Of a stretch of 64,000 bases of DNA, positions 51,850-61,753 are shown one piece after another. Positions within the stretch are counted from its first letter, which is position 1; every line of letters begins with the position of its first letter. Source of the stretch: Pyruvatibacter sp. HU-CL02332 (lineage in GTDB: Bacteria; Pseudomonadota; Alphaproteobacteria; CGMCC-115125). The notes beneath the pieces are model-generated. The model did no database searches. It was not told the DNA's origin and saw only the letters and a program-made list of their open reading frames with translations. A program made the position numbers and the translations under genes. Location of the stretch: positions 584,990-648,989 of the forward strand of contig NZ_BAABWK010000001.1 in the NCBI RefSeq assembly GCF_040362765.1, given 5' to 3'.

Positions 51850-52743
51850 ATGGGCTGGAAAGCAAAAGACGTCCCCGATCAATCGGGCAAACACATCATC
51901 GTCACCGGCTCCAACAGCGGCATCGGCTTTGAAGCAGCAAATGTTCTGGCAGCCAAAGGCGCGCATGTGACCCTCGCCTGCCGCAATGCGGACAAGGCCA
52001 AGGAGGCGCAGGCCAAAATCAAGAAGGCCAACAAGGGTGCAACAGTAGAAACCGGCTCCCTTGATCTCGCCAGCCTCAAATCCATTGCTGCCTTTGCCGC
52101 TGATTACCGCAAGAAGCACGGAAAGCTGGATATCCTCATCAACAATGCCGGCGTCATGGTGCCGCCCTACGGCAAGACCGAGGACGGTTTCGAGCTGCAG
52201 ATCGGTTGCAACCATCTAGGCCACTTCGCGCTTACTGCCCAGCTCATCGACCTCGTCAACGCAGCACCTGAAGGTCGCGTTGTCTCAGTCGCCAGCCAGG
52301 CGCACAGGGCGGGCAAAATCAATTTCGACGATCTTCATTGGGAAAAGGGATACCAGCAGTGGCCTGCCTACGGCCAAAGCAAGCTGGCAAACCTCCTTTT
52401 CACTTACGAGCTTGACCGCAATCTGAAAGAAGCCGGCCACACCACCCGCGCGACCGCCGCGCACCCCGGCTACTCGTCCACCAACCTCCAGCGCACCATG
52501 ACCGCCGGTACGATCGCCAACGCACTTTTTGCTCAAAGCCAAAAGGCCGGTGCCTTGCCGACCTTGCGCGCCGCAACAGACCCGGACGCCGAGTCGGGCT
52601 CCTACTGGGGCCCCAATGGCATCATGGAAATGCGAGGGCACCCGGTGAAGGTCAAATCCAACCGCCGCTCCCACGACAAGCGGGTCGCCCGCCGACTGTG
52701 GGATGCATCCAAAGAACTGACCGGACAGACCTTCACAGTTTAG
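51850..52743 (+). CDS. Short-chain dehydrogenase/reductase (SDR)
   Basis: The ~297-residue protein is an NAD(P)-dependent oxidoreductase of the SDR family resembling retinol dehydrogenase or protochlorophyllide-reductase-like SDRs. Seen: TGSNSGIGFEAANVLA (nucleotide binding), DILINNAGVM, GCNHLGHFALTAQ, VVSVAS and the catalytic Tyr-x3-Lys in WPAYGQSKLAN. Its substrate is unknown. AAGGA precedes ATG 51850, so the frame from 51772 is rejected. It is divergent from serC and shares its promoter region. Confidence 0.9.
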   Translation: MGWKAKDVPDQSGKHIIVTGSNSGIGFEAANVLAAKGAHVTLACRNADKAKEAQAKIKKANKGATVETGSLDLASLKSIAAFAADYRKKHGKLDILINNAGVMVPPYGKTEDGFELQIGCNHLGHFALTAQLIDLVNAAPEGRVVSVASQAHRAGKINFDDLHWEKGYQQWPAYGQSKLANLLFTYELDRNLKEAGHTTRATAAHPGYSSTNLQRTMTAGTIANALFAQSQKAGALPTLRAATDPDAESGSYWGPNGIMEMRGHPVKVKSNRRSHDKRVARRLWDASKELTGQTFTV

Positions 52744-52841
52744 CTAATGAACCACATTGATCAGGCGCAACCCGCACGGCATTGTATGCCGATGAGTAAC
52801 GGGCGCGCCGATCATAAGTTGCGCCCCTTGGGAGACTGACA

Positions 52842-54398
52842 ATGGGCCGCAACATCCTGCTGATCACCACCGACCAGATGCGCTATGACGCATTGGGCTG
52901 TACCGGCGGCACAGTCGCCCGCACGCCGCGCATTGATGCACTGGCGGCAAACGGCATCAACTATTCCCGCGCGCACAACCAGTGCGTCACCTGCATGCCC
53001 GCCCGCGCCAGCATTATCACCGGGCAATACCCGGCAACCCACGGCGTATGGACCAATGGCGTGCCCCTGCCGGAGGACGCCCCGTCAGTGGCCCAGGAAC
53101 TTGGTAACGCTGGGTACAAGACCGCCCTCATCGGCAAAGCCCATTTCGAGCCATGGCTGTCACCGCCGGGCTTCTACGAAAACGACATGGCAAAAAAAGG
53201 CGAGACCGGTCCCCATCGCGGCTTTGACCGCATGGAACTCGCCAATCATTTCATGACCGGCAACTTCCACTACGACCAGCTGATGCTCGGCGAGCACAAG
53301 GACAAGATCGGCGGCTTCTACCCCATGGTCACACCCGAAGGCCGCCAGAACCATATTGGCGGCAGCGACACCGGCGCCATCCAGTGCTGGGTCAACGATA
53401 TGCCCAAGGAGCTGTACCACACAGACTGGGTTGCTGACCGCGTCATCTCCTTCCTCGATGGTCTGGACACGGACGAAGACTGGTTCATCTGGATGAGCTT
53501 CCCGGACCCGCACCATCCATGGGATCCACCGGCGTCTGAAATTAATCGCGTCAACTGGCGTGATCTGGATCTGCCCGAGCTGTACGCCGCCACAGCGGAA
53601 GAGCGCGAAAAACTGCTGGAGCAAAAGCCCCGTCACTGGAAAGGCGCATGGGACGGATCCCTGCGCACCAATTTTGAGTTCCCGCCAAACTTTCGCCCTG
53701 CTGATCTCACCGACGATCAGGTGCGCGAAATCAACGCCATGAACCATATCGAAAATGAAATGATCGACGATGCCTGCGGCCGCGTCTTCGACCGCATCAA
53801 CGACCGCGGCTGGGACGGACGCACCGACATCTTCTTTACGACTGACCATGGCGAACTGCAGGGCGACTTCGGCCTGATGTTCAAAGGCGCGTTCCACGTG
53901 GATGCGCTCATGCGACTGCCCTTCCTCTGGCGCCCGGCACCGGACGCTGCCGTCTCACCACAGGCACTGGCAGACCCCGTCGCCCATATTGATCTCGCCC
54001 CCACCTTCTGCAGCATCGCAGGCCTGGATGTCCCCGAATGGATGGAAGGGACACCGCTGCCGCAAACCGCAGCGGAAGCACAGGCTCAGAAACGCGAAAG
54101 TGTCCTGACCGGCTGGGACAGCGAGCATCAAAACTCTGACGACCCGGACAAGCAGAAGCTCTCTTTGTCGCTGCGAACCATTACGACCAAGGATTATGTG
54201 GCAACCGCCTACCTGCCCGGCTCGATCTATGACGGCAGCGAGGGCGAGCTCTATGACCTGAATGAGGACCCCTTGCAAAAGGTCAACCTGTGGGGCGATC
54301 CAAAATACACGTCCATCCAAAGCGACCTGCTGGCCACCATGAAGGACCTGTGGCCTGCAGAAGCAGCCGAGCGCCGCAAACAGATCGCCCCCGCCTAG
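52842..54398 (+). CDS. Cytosolic sulfatase-family hydrolase (phosphonate monoester hydrolase-like)
   Basis: The 518-residue protein is of the alkaline phosphatase superfamily with the sulfatase active site CMPARASIITGQ (Cys51 in C-x-P-x-R, formylglycine precursor) and the metal motif LLITTDQMRYDALGC. FFTTDHGELQGDFGLMFKGAF holds the second metal site. It has no signal peptide, unlike the arylsulfatase at 34.4 kb, so it acts in the cytosol. Length and the N-terminal DQMRYDALGC pattern resemble phosphonate monoester hydrolases/choline-sulfatase relatives. The substrate (sulfate, phosphate or phosphonate ester) cannot be decided. Confidence 0.85.
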   Translation: MGRNILLITTDQMRYDALGCTGGTVARTPRIDALAANGINYSRAHNQCVTCMPARASIITGQYPATHGVWTNGVPLPEDAPSVAQELGNAGYKTALIGKAHFEPWLSPPGFYENDMAKKGETGPHRGFDRMELANHFMTGNFHYDQLMLGEHKDKIGGFYPMVTPEGRQNHIGGSDTGAIQCWVNDMPKELYHTDWVADRVISFLDGLDTDEDWFIWMSFPDPHHPWDPPASEINRVNWRDLDLPELYAATAEEREKLLEQKPRHWKGAWDGSLRTNFEFPPNFRPADLTDDQVREINAMNHIENEMIDDACGRVFDRINDRGWDGRTDIFFTTDHGELQGDFGLMFKGAFHVDALMRLPFLWRPAPDAAVSPQALADPVAHIDLAPTFCSIAGLDVPEWMEGTPLPQTAAEAQAQKRESVLTGWDSEHQNSDDPDKQKLSLSLRTITTKDYVATAYLPGSIYDGSEGELYDLNEDPLQKVNLWGDPKYTSIQSDLLATMKDLWPAEAAERRKQIAPA

Positions 54399-54464
54399 GG
54401 CACGTCAGAACTGAATACTGGTTTGCATGAATCGCCGTTGACTTGACGGCGTGCGCGCGGCCTC

Positions 54465-55643
54465 ATGCCGCCCATGCCAGATAGCACGCCAGATGCGCAG
54501 ATCATCCCGACCCAGCGCCACCTGTTCGACATCCCTGAAGATGTCGCCTACCTCAACTGCGCCTATATGGCCCCCAACCTCAAATCGGTGACAGCCGCAG
54601 GCATTGGCGGTGCGCAACTCAAGGCACAACCATGGACAGTTACCGCCCCGGATTTCTTTGAGCCCGCAGAACATGCCCGCACCCTCTTTGCACAGATGAT
54701 TGGGGCCACGGCCGACGACATCGCAATCGTGCCCTCCGCCTCCTATGGCATTGCAAGCGCTGCGAAAAACCTGCCCCTTGGCAAGGGCGAGGAAATCATC
54801 ACGCTCGCCGAGCAATTCCCCTCCAACGTCTATGCATGGCGCGACGCTGCCCAAAAGGCCGGTGCCCAGGTTGTGGCCGTCAACAAGCGCCAGGACGGAT
54901 GGACCCAGCCGCTTCTGGACGCGATCACAAGCAAGACCGCCATCGTCACCATTCCACATTGCCACTGGACCGACGGGGCCATGGTGGACCTTGATTCCGT
55001 CCGGGCACGGACCAGGGATGTGGGCGCAGCGCTGGTTATTGATGCCTGCCAGACCATGGGTGCCCTGCCCTTTGACGTGACCCGCTACGATCCCGACTTC
55101 ATCGCAGCCCCTTGCTACAAATGGCTTCTAGGACCGTATGCCATGGGGTTCCTCTACGTGGCCCCGCGCCACCATGAAGGCAGCCCTCTGGAGCAGACGT
55201 GGACCGCACGCGAAAGATCAGAGGATTTTGCAAGGCTGGTGGATTACGCCACGGGCTTTCAGCCCGGCGCACGCCGCTATGACATGGGCGAGCGTGCCCA
55301 GTTTCACCTCATGCCCATGGCAACTACCGCGCTCAAGCAAATCCTCGACTGGGGTGTCAGCAACATCGCCGCAACGCTGATTGAAAAGACCCGGGCCATG
55401 ACGACACAAGCCGCTACGCTTGGCTTCGCCGCCGAACCCGAAAGCCGCCGCGCCGGCCACTATCTCGGCCTCACCCGCGAAGCACCCTTGCCCGACGATC
55501 TGCTAACCAGACTGGCGGAGGCAAATGTCTTCGTCAGCGTGCGCGGGTCAGCCATCCGGGTGACGCCTCATGTCTATACGTCTGACCGTGACATGGACCG
55601 GTTTTTGGAGGCGCTGGAGCACGCATTGGGCCCTAAGCGATGA
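54465..55643 (+). CDS. Class V aminotransferase-like PLP enzyme
   Basis: The 392-residue protein is a fold-type I, class V PLP enzyme (kynureninase/cysteine desulfurase-like). Seen: NCAYMAPN, FPSNVYAWRDAA, the Asp-Ala motif LVIDACQTMGALPFD and the PLP Lys in APCYKWLLGPYAMGFLYV. The C-terminus has GSAIRVTPHVYTSDRDMDRFL, as in class V aminotransferases. The substrate is unknown. Its stop overlaps the EamA start by 4 nt, so the two are coupled; the enzyme may make or degrade an amino compound that the transporter exports. ATG 54474 is an alternative start. Confidence 0.85.
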   Translation: MPPMPDSTPDAQIIPTQRHLFDIPEDVAYLNCAYMAPNLKSVTAAGIGGAQLKAQPWTVTAPDFFEPAEHARTLFAQMIGATADDIAIVPSASYGIASAAKNLPLGKGEEIITLAEQFPSNVYAWRDAAQKAGAQVVAVNKRQDGWTQPLLDAITSKTAIVTIPHCHWTDGAMVDLDSVRARTRDVGAALVIDACQTMGALPFDVTRYDPDFIAAPCYKWLLGPYAMGFLYVAPRHHEGSPLEQTWTARERSEDFARLVDYATGFQPGARRYDMGERAQFHLMPMATTALKQILDWGVSNIAATLIEKTRAMTTQAATLGFAAEPESRRAGHYLGLTREAPLPDDLLTRLAEANVFVSVRGSAIRVTPHVYTSDRDMDRFLEALEHALGPKR

Positions 55644-56560
55644 GCAGCAACAGGGGCGGCGGCACGCGGAGCCGAACAGCCTGGCTTCTTCTCGCCGCCC
55701 TCACAGCGTGCTGGGCATCCGCCTTTACGTTCACAGCCATGGCGCTCAAAGGCATCTCACCTGAATGGGTGGTCGTGTTCCGGCAGTTGATTGCAGCTTT
55801 GATGCTTTTCCCGCTGGCGCTAAAGCTGGGCACGCTCCATGAGGTGCCCCGCGCCGCCTGGGGGTGGCTGGCAGCACTTGGCATCGTCGGCAATGTTGCG
55901 CCGTTCTATGTCATCAGCTGGGGCCAGCAGCATATTGAGTCGGGCCTCGCTGCCATCTTCATCACCACCATGCCCCTCATGACATTGGCACTGGCGCATG
56001 TGTTCGTGCCTGGTGAGCGCATGACCGCCCGGCGGCTGGCCGGATTCGTCACGGGCCTCGCCGGTGTCGCGTTGATCGTCGGCCCGGAGGTTCTCTTTGA
56101 CGTTGGCATCAGCGATCTCGAGCTGTTGGCCCAAGCGGCCGTGCTCTTCGGGGCCGTCTTGTTCGCCGCCAACGCGATCATCGCCCGCAACATGCCTGCG
56201 ATGGATCTGTGGGGCCGCTCGGCCTACACCAGCGGCATCGCCTTCATCGTGATCCTGCCCTTGGCGCTCGCCACCACACCCCTGCCGGACACGATGCCCG
56301 GGGCCCAGTCACTCCTTGGCATCATCGGAACCGGAATCTTCGCCACAGGCCTTGCCACAGTCATCTACTACCGGCTGATTGACGAAGCCGGCCCGACCTT
56401 CATGTCGATGACCAACTATCTCGTCCCGCCCGTTGCACTCGTCGCCGGCATCGTAGTGCTGGGCGAGAGCCCGAGCATCTGGGCACTGCTTGGTCTGGCG
56501 CTAATTCTGGTCGGAATTGCGGTCGCTGAACTCAAATGGGGCAAGGGGGCCGTCGAATAG
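55640..56560 (+). CDS. EamA/DMT-family exporter
   Basis: The 306-residue protein has ten hydrophobic segments in two EamA repeats (first ~18-150, second ~160-300): WLLLAALTACWASAFTFTAMALKGISPEWVVVFRQLIAALMLF, then DLELLAQAAVLFGAVLFAANAIIARNM and GTGIFATGLATVIYYRLIDEAGPTFMSMTNYLVPPVALVAGIVVLGE. This is the drug/metabolite transporter family, often amino acid or metabolite exporters. It is translationally coupled to the class V PLP enzyme. Convergent with lysE across 7 nt. Confidence 0.93.
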   Translation: MSSNRGGGTRSRTAWLLLAALTACWASAFTFTAMALKGISPEWVVVFRQLIAALMLFPLALKLGTLHEVPRAAWGWLAALGIVGNVAPFYVISWGQQHIESGLAAIFITTMPLMTLALAHVFVPGERMTARRLAGFVTGLAGVALIVGPEVLFDVGISDLELLAQAAVLFGAVLFAANAIIARNMPAMDLWGRSAYTSGIAFIVILPLALATTPLPDTMPGAQSLLGIIGTGIFATGLATVIYYRLIDEAGPTFMSMTNYLVPPVALVAGIVVLGESPSIWALLGLALILVGIAVAELKWGKGAVE

Positions 56561-56567
56561 CCCCCCG

Positions 56568-57164
56568 TCACACCAGCAGCATCGGAATGGCGACACTGGC
56601 AACCATGGCGACGGCAAGGACCTGTCTCACCACACGGGCGTAACGAGCCTGCGTCAGCCAGTGCCGGAGCATTTCACCACCCAGCGCCCATGTCGTGGTG
56701 CATACGATCATGATCAGCCCGAGCGTGATCCCAAGAAACACGGCCTGCGCATCATACGCCATGCCCGGTGCGATAAAGCTCGCATAAGCCGTCACATTCA
56801 TCACATAGGCCTTGGGATTGAGCGGGTGGAGTGCAGCACCTGCCCAGAACGATGGCTCCGCGTGCGTGGTGCCATGCGACCCATCAAGATGGGCCAGCCG
56901 CCACGCCAGCCACGCGATGTACCCGAAACCAACAACCTGCAGCACGCCGTAAAGCAGAGGCTGCGCCTGCAGGAGCGCACCAACACCCAACCCCACAAGC
57001 GCCGTAACCAGAAATCCCCCGACCCAGATTCCAAACAGATAAAGCCGCGCCCGTTGAAACCCGACAGACGCACTAACCGCCATCAGGCTCAAATTGGCAG
57101 GCCCCGGCGTAGCCATCAAAACCAGACCGAACAGGGCTGCAAAGCCCAGCAGCTCCCAGCTCAC
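56568..57164 (-). CDS. LysE/RhtB-family exporter
   Basis: The ~198-residue protein is a LysE-type amino acid exporter with six hydrophobic segments: LLGFAALFGLVLMATPGPANLSLMAVSASVGFQRARLYLFGIWVGGFLVTA holds the TPGPAN family signature. GTG 57164 overlaps the phzF stop in GTGA, so it is translationally coupled, and is preferred over ATG 57209, which would start inside phzF. The substrate may be an amino acid or a phenazine-like/aromatic compound if it works with PhzF. Confidence 0.9.
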   Translation of the reverse strand: MSWELLGFAALFGLVLMATPGPANLSLMAVSASVGFQRARLYLFGIWVGGFLVTALVGLGVGALLQAQPLLYGVLQVVGFGYIAWLAWRLAHLDGSHGTTHAEPSFWAGAALHPLNPKAYVMNVTAYASFIAPGMAYDAQAVFLGITLGLIMIVCTTTWALGGEMLRHWLTQARYARVVRQVLAVAMVASVAIPMLLV

Positions 57165-57985
57165 GACCCATCGCCGATAGATATAGCGCCTTCCAGATAG
57201 TCCGCACACGCCCCTTCCAGATACACCCGCTCACCATCAAGCCGGCAGCCGACCGTCCCGCCACGCGAAGATATCTGTCGCGCAATCATCTCATTCTTCT
57301 TGAGCTTTTTCGCCCAGAACGGTGTCGTGTCACAATGGGCGGACCCCGTGACATGATCCTCTTCAACCCCGTGGGACGGCGCAAAGAACCGGGACACAAA
57401 GTCAAATCCGGAATCAGCGTCGCCTGGCGCCGTGGCAATCAGGCCCTGATTGCGCGGCCCAAGATACTTGCCAAGAGGCTCAAAGGCAGGCCGCAACCGC
57501 GCGACGTCAGCAGCACTGTCAAACACCGCTATGAGGTTGGCTCCTGACAATACAATGCGTGGCGTGACACCGAGCATTGGGCCCAGGTCCCGAGGTATTG
57601 GCATGGGCTTCGATGCCCGCGCGGGGAAATCCATCACCAGTTTGCCATTGTCTTTTCCGTTGTCACCACGGCGAACCGTGAGTGTGCCCGAGCGGGTTTG
57701 AAACACCACGTGGTCAAGCTCCGGCTTCAGCCGCGTCAGGATCACATGCGCCGTCGCCAGGGTTGCATGTCCACACAGTTCCACTTCCAATGTGGGTGTG
57801 AACCAGCGCAGGCGATAGCCATCCTCTTCCGCCACAAAGAACGCTGTTTCGGCGAGATTGTTTTCAGCAGCAATGGCCAGCATCTGCTCGTCGCTGAGCC
57901 AGCTATCAAGCGGCACGACCGCCGCCGGATTGCCCTCAAAGGGTCGCTCCGCAAATGCATCTACCTGAAACAGATTGAGCTTCAT
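57161..57985 (-). CDS. PhzF-family isomerase-like protein
   Basis: The 274-residue protein has the PhzF/DAP-epimerase-like double fold: FQVDAFAERPFEGNPAAVVPLDSWLSDEQM at the start, NLAETAFF (with the catalytic Glu), LRWFTPTLEVELCGHATLATAHV, and DFVSRFFAPSHGVEEDHVTGSAHC. PhzF isomerises trans-2,3-dihydro-3-hydroxyanthranilate in phenazine makers, but most members are of unknown substrate and no other phz genes lie here. It is coupled to lysE and divergent from a MocR-type regulator. Confidence 0.9.
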   Translation of the reverse strand: MKLNLFQVDAFAERPFEGNPAAVVPLDSWLSDEQMLAIAAENNLAETAFFVAEEDGYRLRWFTPTLEVELCGHATLATAHVILTRLKPELDHVVFQTRSGTLTVRRGDNGKDNGKLVMDFPARASKPMPIPRDLGPMLGVTPRIVLSGANLIAVFDSAADVARLRPAFEPLGKYLGPRNQGLIATAPGDADSGFDFVSRFFAPSHGVEEDHVTGSAHCDTTPFWAKKLKKNEMIARQISSRGGTVGCRLDGERVYLEGACADYLEGAISIGDGS

Positions 57986-58075
57986 TGCCCTGTCCTCTCG
58001 TCACAAACCGCTTTCCAGCTGGTACGCCGGTAATCTATAACCAAATTGCACCCATTCAATTCTTATATTGATACC
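57986..58075. promoter_or_regulatory. Divergent promoter of phzF-lysE and the MocR-type regulator
   Basis: The 90-nt gap is AT-rich and contains CAAT-TCTTAT-ATTG and TTGATACC close to the mocR ATG. MocR regulators usually bind such direct or inverted repeats in the divergent promoter of the operon they control. Confidence 0.4.
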
Positions 58076-59473
58076 ATGACAATATTTCCCATCTCCCATG
58101 TCGCAAAGACCGGCCCGCGCTACGTCGCAATTGCGGATGCCATTGAAGCTGCCCTGAACGCCGGCGAGCTAAACCCCGGCGATCGACTGCCAGCTCACCG
58201 ACCCCTCGCTTTTGACCTGGGTGTCACTGTCGGCACCATCAGTCGCGCCTATGAACTGGCCGCACGCCGGGGCCTCGTTGAAGGCAGCGTTGGGCGCGGC
58301 ACTTTTGTGTGTGGAGATGACGCAAACAAGCGCCGCACACGCGGCGTTGGATCCGCAGAGTTCATGGCAATGCAGGATACGGGATTGATCCCCATGCGCG
58401 CCAACCTGCCCGCATCAACAGGCCAGAACGCCATCGTGGCAGGCGCGCTGGAAACCCTGATGCGCCAGCCGGACTTTCGCGCCCATGTGGCAGACTACGC
58501 AGAGCCCGGCGGCACCGCCGCCCAACGCGAAGCTGCCGCCCACTGGTTTGGCCACGCGGAATTCAGCCCTGACCCCGACGGCCTGGTTTTGACCGCCGGC
58601 GCGCAACAGGCGCTGGCGACCGCCATTGCCGTCGCCACTGAACCCGGCGACCTCATCGTCACCGAAGCATTTACCTATCGCGTCATCGCTACCCAGTGTC
58701 AGCTCATGGGCCGCCGTCTGCGCCCGGTCGCAATGGACGCAAATGGAATGATGCCTGACGCATTGGACGAAGCCGCCCGCGCTCACCGCCCGCGCGCCGT
58801 CTTCATCATTCCGACGTTGCAAAACCCAACGGGCATCGTCATGGATGCCAAGCGCCGTCATGCGATTGCCGACGTGGCGGCACGTCATGACCTGCTCACC
58901 ATAGAAGACGACATCTACGGCAAACTCACCGACCCCACCCAGCCCCTTGCAGCGCTACTGCCTGACGCCGGATTTTTTGTGTCCAGCCTGTCAAAATGCG
59001 TCGCTCCGGGCCTGCGCATCGGGGCCATCATCTGCCCGCCGCGTTTCGCAGCCCGAGCCCGTACAGCGCAACATGCCTTCGGTCAGGGTCTCCCACCCAT
59101 GACAGCTGAAACCGCGCGTCATCTGGTTGAAAGTGGTGGGGCGCAAACGCTCCAGGACCGGCAGCGCGCCGAGCTCCGCAACCGCAATGCGGCGGCATAC
59201 GAAGCATTGTCGCACTGGCTACCGACCCGCCATCCGCACAGTGCGCATCTGTGGATAGCGCTGCCGCCGGAATGGCGGATACATGATTTCATGGAAGCCA
59301 CACGCACGCGCGGCATCGCCATCGCGTCAGATGAGGACTTTGCAATCGCAGCACCAACAGCGGAACGCCATGTGCGTGTGGCCCTTGGCCCGCCAGCAGA
59401 TACAGCTGAGTGCAAAAGAGGGATTGGCATTCTGAAGGACCTTCTGACCGAAGGTCCCCTGAGCGCGGCCTAG
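58076..59473 (+). CDS. MocR-type regulator: GntR HTH fused to aminotransferase domain
   Basis: The ~465-residue protein has an N-terminal winged HTH (residues ~14-75: YVAIADAIEAALNAGELNPGDRLPAHRPLAFDLGVTVGTISRAYELAARRGLVEGSVGRGTFV, the GntR signature) and a C-terminal fold-type I aminotransferase-like domain (ALDEAARAHRPRAVFIIPTLQNPTGIVMDAKRR, and SLSKCVAPGLRIG with the PLP Lys). MocR proteins sense PLP-linked ligands. TTG 58046 precedes ATG 58076, which is used. It is divergent from phzF-lysE, its probable target. Confidence 0.93.
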   Translation: MTIFPISHVAKTGPRYVAIADAIEAALNAGELNPGDRLPAHRPLAFDLGVTVGTISRAYELAARRGLVEGSVGRGTFVCGDDANKRRTRGVGSAEFMAMQDTGLIPMRANLPASTGQNAIVAGALETLMRQPDFRAHVADYAEPGGTAAQREAAAHWFGHAEFSPDPDGLVLTAGAQQALATAIAVATEPGDLIVTEAFTYRVIATQCQLMGRRLRPVAMDANGMMPDALDEAARAHRPRAVFIIPTLQNPTGIVMDAKRRHAIADVAARHDLLTIEDDIYGKLTDPTQPLAALLPDAGFFVSSLSKCVAPGLRIGAIICPPRFAARARTAQHAFGQGLPPMTAETARHLVESGGAQTLQDRQRAELRNRNAAAYEALSHWLPTRHPHSAHLWIALPPEWRIHDFMEATRTRGIAIASDEDFAIAAPTAERHVRVALGPPADTAECKRGIGILKDLLTEGPLSAA

Positions 59474-59486
59474 TCTTCGCTACGCC

Positions 59487-60308
59487 CTAGTCCTCGCGGC
59501 GTAATGGCCAGCCATGGTCTAGCGGCCCCGCGCCAGCGCCAATTTTTAGCGCCTGCGTCATCGCCATGTGGACGTAGTCCCGCGCGTCTTCCACCGCATC
59601 CACAATCTCTCTGCCTTGCGCCAGGAAGGTCGCAATGGCGCTGGCCAGCGTGCAGCCCGTGCCATGGGTCGCAGAGGTGTTGATCCGCGGACTTGTGAAT
59701 GTGCGAATTTCCACCGGTGTTGCCAACACATCCACCACCACGTCACCGCCCAGATCACCGCCGGTCACCAGCACGCAGTCCGGCCCCGAGGCGAGAATGG
59801 CCCGCGCCGCATCGCGCATGTCACCAGCGGTTTTAACCGGCTGGTCCGCAAGCACCGCGGCCTCGTGAATGTTCGGTGTCGCAATGAACGACAAAGGCAG
59901 CAGTCGGCCAATAAGGGCCGCTTCAGCGTCTTGTTGCAGCAGTCGGTCGCCCGATGTCGCCACCATCACCGGATCGACAACAACCGGTGGCACGTCGTCA
60001 TAGGCTTCAATAGCATCAGCGACCGCACCAATGATGTCGGCTGAATGCAGCATTCCTGTCTTGAAGGCATCAACACCGATGTCGGAGATCACCGCGTCCA
60101 TCTGCTGGCGGACGAGCTCCGGTGTAAGCCCTTCAACGCCATGCACACCAAGTGTGTTCTGAACAGTAATGGCCGTGATCGCTGTCGCGGCATAGCCACC
60201 CAGCGCCGTCACGGTTTTGATGTCGGCTTGAATGCCCGCGCCGCCGCCTGAATCAGAGCCTGCAACAATCAGGACACGCGCCAGATCTGACGGGGCCGAC
60301 TGCGTCAC
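59487..60308 (-). CDS. thiD: Hydroxymethylpyrimidine/phosphomethylpyrimidine kinase ThiD
   Basis: ThiD phosphorylates hydroxymethylpyrimidine and its phosphate to the diphosphate used by ThiE, the step after ThiC. The 273-residue protein has the ribokinase-like pattern [42 protein letters not shown], the [16 protein letters not shown] motif, and the anion-hole Gly-rich [23 protein letters not shown]. Length is standard. No TPP element is seen before it; its ATG (60308) overlaps the glmM stop by 4 nt, so it is translationally coupled to glmM. Confidence 0.95.
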   Translation of the reverse strand: MTQSAPSDLARVLIVAGSDSGGGAGIQADIKTVTALGGYAATAITAITVQNTLGVHGVEGLTPELVRQQMDAVISDIGVDAFKTGMLHSADIIGAVADAIEAYDDVPPVVVDPVMVATSGDRLLQQDAEAALIGRLLPLSFIATPNIHEAAVLADQPVKTAGDMRDAARAILASGPDCVLVTGGDLGGDVVVDVLATPVEIRTFTSPRINTSATHGTGCTLASAIATFLAQGREIVDAVEDARDYVHMAMTQALKIGAGAGPLDHGWPLRRED

Positions 60309-61651
60309 GCGGACCGGCTCTCAATCACACCGCAGATATCGTTCACGACCCGCTCAACCAGCGCATTGTCGTCACCTTCCGCCATCACGCGGATAAGCGG
60401 CTCAGTACCTGATTTGCGGATCACAAGACGACCGCGATTGCCAAGCGCCTGTGTGCCCGTCTCAATCGCATCCTTCACTTGATCGTCTTCAAGAGGCGCG
60501 CCCTCACGGAACCGCACATTGCGCAGGAGCTGCGGCAAGGGGTCAAACAGGTGGCAGATTTCACTCAGAGGCTTTTGCGTTTCAGCCAGCACAGCCATCA
60601 CCTGCAACGCCGCAATGAGCCCGTCACCGGTGGTTGCAAAATCAGACAGCACAACATGGCCGGACTGCTCACCCCCAAGGTTGAAGCCATTGGCGCGCAT
60701 ATGCTCAACCACATAACGGTCACCAACCTGCGTGCGAGCAAGGGTCATGCCCTTGCCTTCCAGATAGCGCTCAAGACCAAGATTGCTCATGACAGTCGCC
60801 ACAATGCCGCCGCCCTGAAGCATCTGCTTGTCGGCCCAGGATTGCGCAATGGCCGCCATCACCTGGTCGCCATCAACCGTCTCACCGCGTTCGTCCACGA
60901 TGATCACCCGGTCTGCATCACCATCCAGCGCAATACCGATGTCAGCTCGCAGCTCACGGACCTTGCCGGCCATCATTTCTACAGACGTAGAGCCACAGCC
61001 CTCATTGATGTTTGTGCCATTGGGTTCAACGCCGACTGAAAAGACCTCAGCGCCCAATTCCCATAACGCAGCGGGCGCAACCTTGTAAGCAGCGCCATTG
61101 GCGCAATCCACAACGATGCGAATGCCTTCGAGGCTGAGATGTCGTGGGAACGTACGCTTGGCAAATTCGATGTACCGCGCCTGCGCATCGTCAATACGTT
61201 TGGCCCGGCCAATACTGGATGGCGCCGCCAGCCCGTCCGCCAGGCCATTGTCCATGTGGTGCTCAATGGCATGTTCCACATCGTCGGACAGCTTGTAGCC
61301 ATCCGGGCCAAACAGCTTGATGCCATTGTCGCCAAAGCTGTTATGCGAGGCTGAAATCATCACGCCGAGATCTGCCCGCAACGAGCGTGTCAGCATGGCA
61401 ACCGCTGGCGTCGGCAACGGGCCGAACTGGAACACATCCATGCCGACCGACGTAAAGCCGGCCACAAGGGCGTTTTCAATCATGTAGCCGGACAGGCGCG
61501 TATCCTTGCCGATCACCACCCGGTGGCGATGTTCACCGCGCGTAAACACGCGGCCCGCCGCCATGCCCACCTTAAGGGCCGTCGATGCGGTCATCGGTTC
61601 CAGGTTCGCGCGACCGCGAATACCGTCCGTACCAAAATACTTGCGTGACAT
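60305..61651 (-). CDS. glmM: Phosphoglucosamine mutase GlmM
   Basis: GlmM converts glucosamine 6-phosphate to glucosamine 1-phosphate for peptidoglycan and lipopolysaccharide. The 448-residue protein has [11 protein letters not shown] at the start, the phospho-Ser motif [23 protein letters not shown], the Mg-binding DGDADR in [15 protein letters not shown], and the sugar-binding GGEQSGH. Typical length. It lies in the conserved ftsH-folP-glmM order and its stop overlaps thiD. Confidence 0.98.
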   Translation of the reverse strand: MSRKYFGTDGIRGRANLEPMTASTALKVGMAAGRVFTRGEHRHRVVIGKDTRLSGYMIENALVAGFTSVGMDVFQFGPLPTPAVAMLTRSLRADLGVMISASHNSFGDNGIKLFGPDGYKLSDDVEHAIEHHMDNGLADGLAAPSSIGRAKRIDDAQARYIEFAKRTFPRHLSLEGIRIVVDCANGAAYKVAPAALWELGAEVFSVGVEPNGTNINEGCGSTSVEMMAGKVRELRADIGIALDGDADRVIIVDERGETVDGDQVMAAIAQSWADKQMLQGGGIVATVMSNLGLERYLEGKGMTLARTQVGDRYVVEHMRANGFNLGGEQSGHVVLSDFATTGDGLIAALQVMAVLAETQKPLSEICHLFDPLPQLLRNVRFREGAPLEDDQVKDAIETGTQALGNRGRLVIRKSGTEPLIRVMAEGDDNALVERVVNDICGVIESRSA

Positions 61652-61753
61652 CGAATGTCCCCCGCGCGGCCTTGATCGGCCTTTTGAGTCTTGAGTTGCC
61701 GCGCACTATAGACAAAGCCGCTGAGCACGAGGTTAACGATTGTTTTCAGCCTG

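Noticed and set aside
53160..53897. Minus-strand 245-aa frame inside the cytosolic sulfatase
   Set aside because: Shadow of a gene with an intact sulfatase active site.
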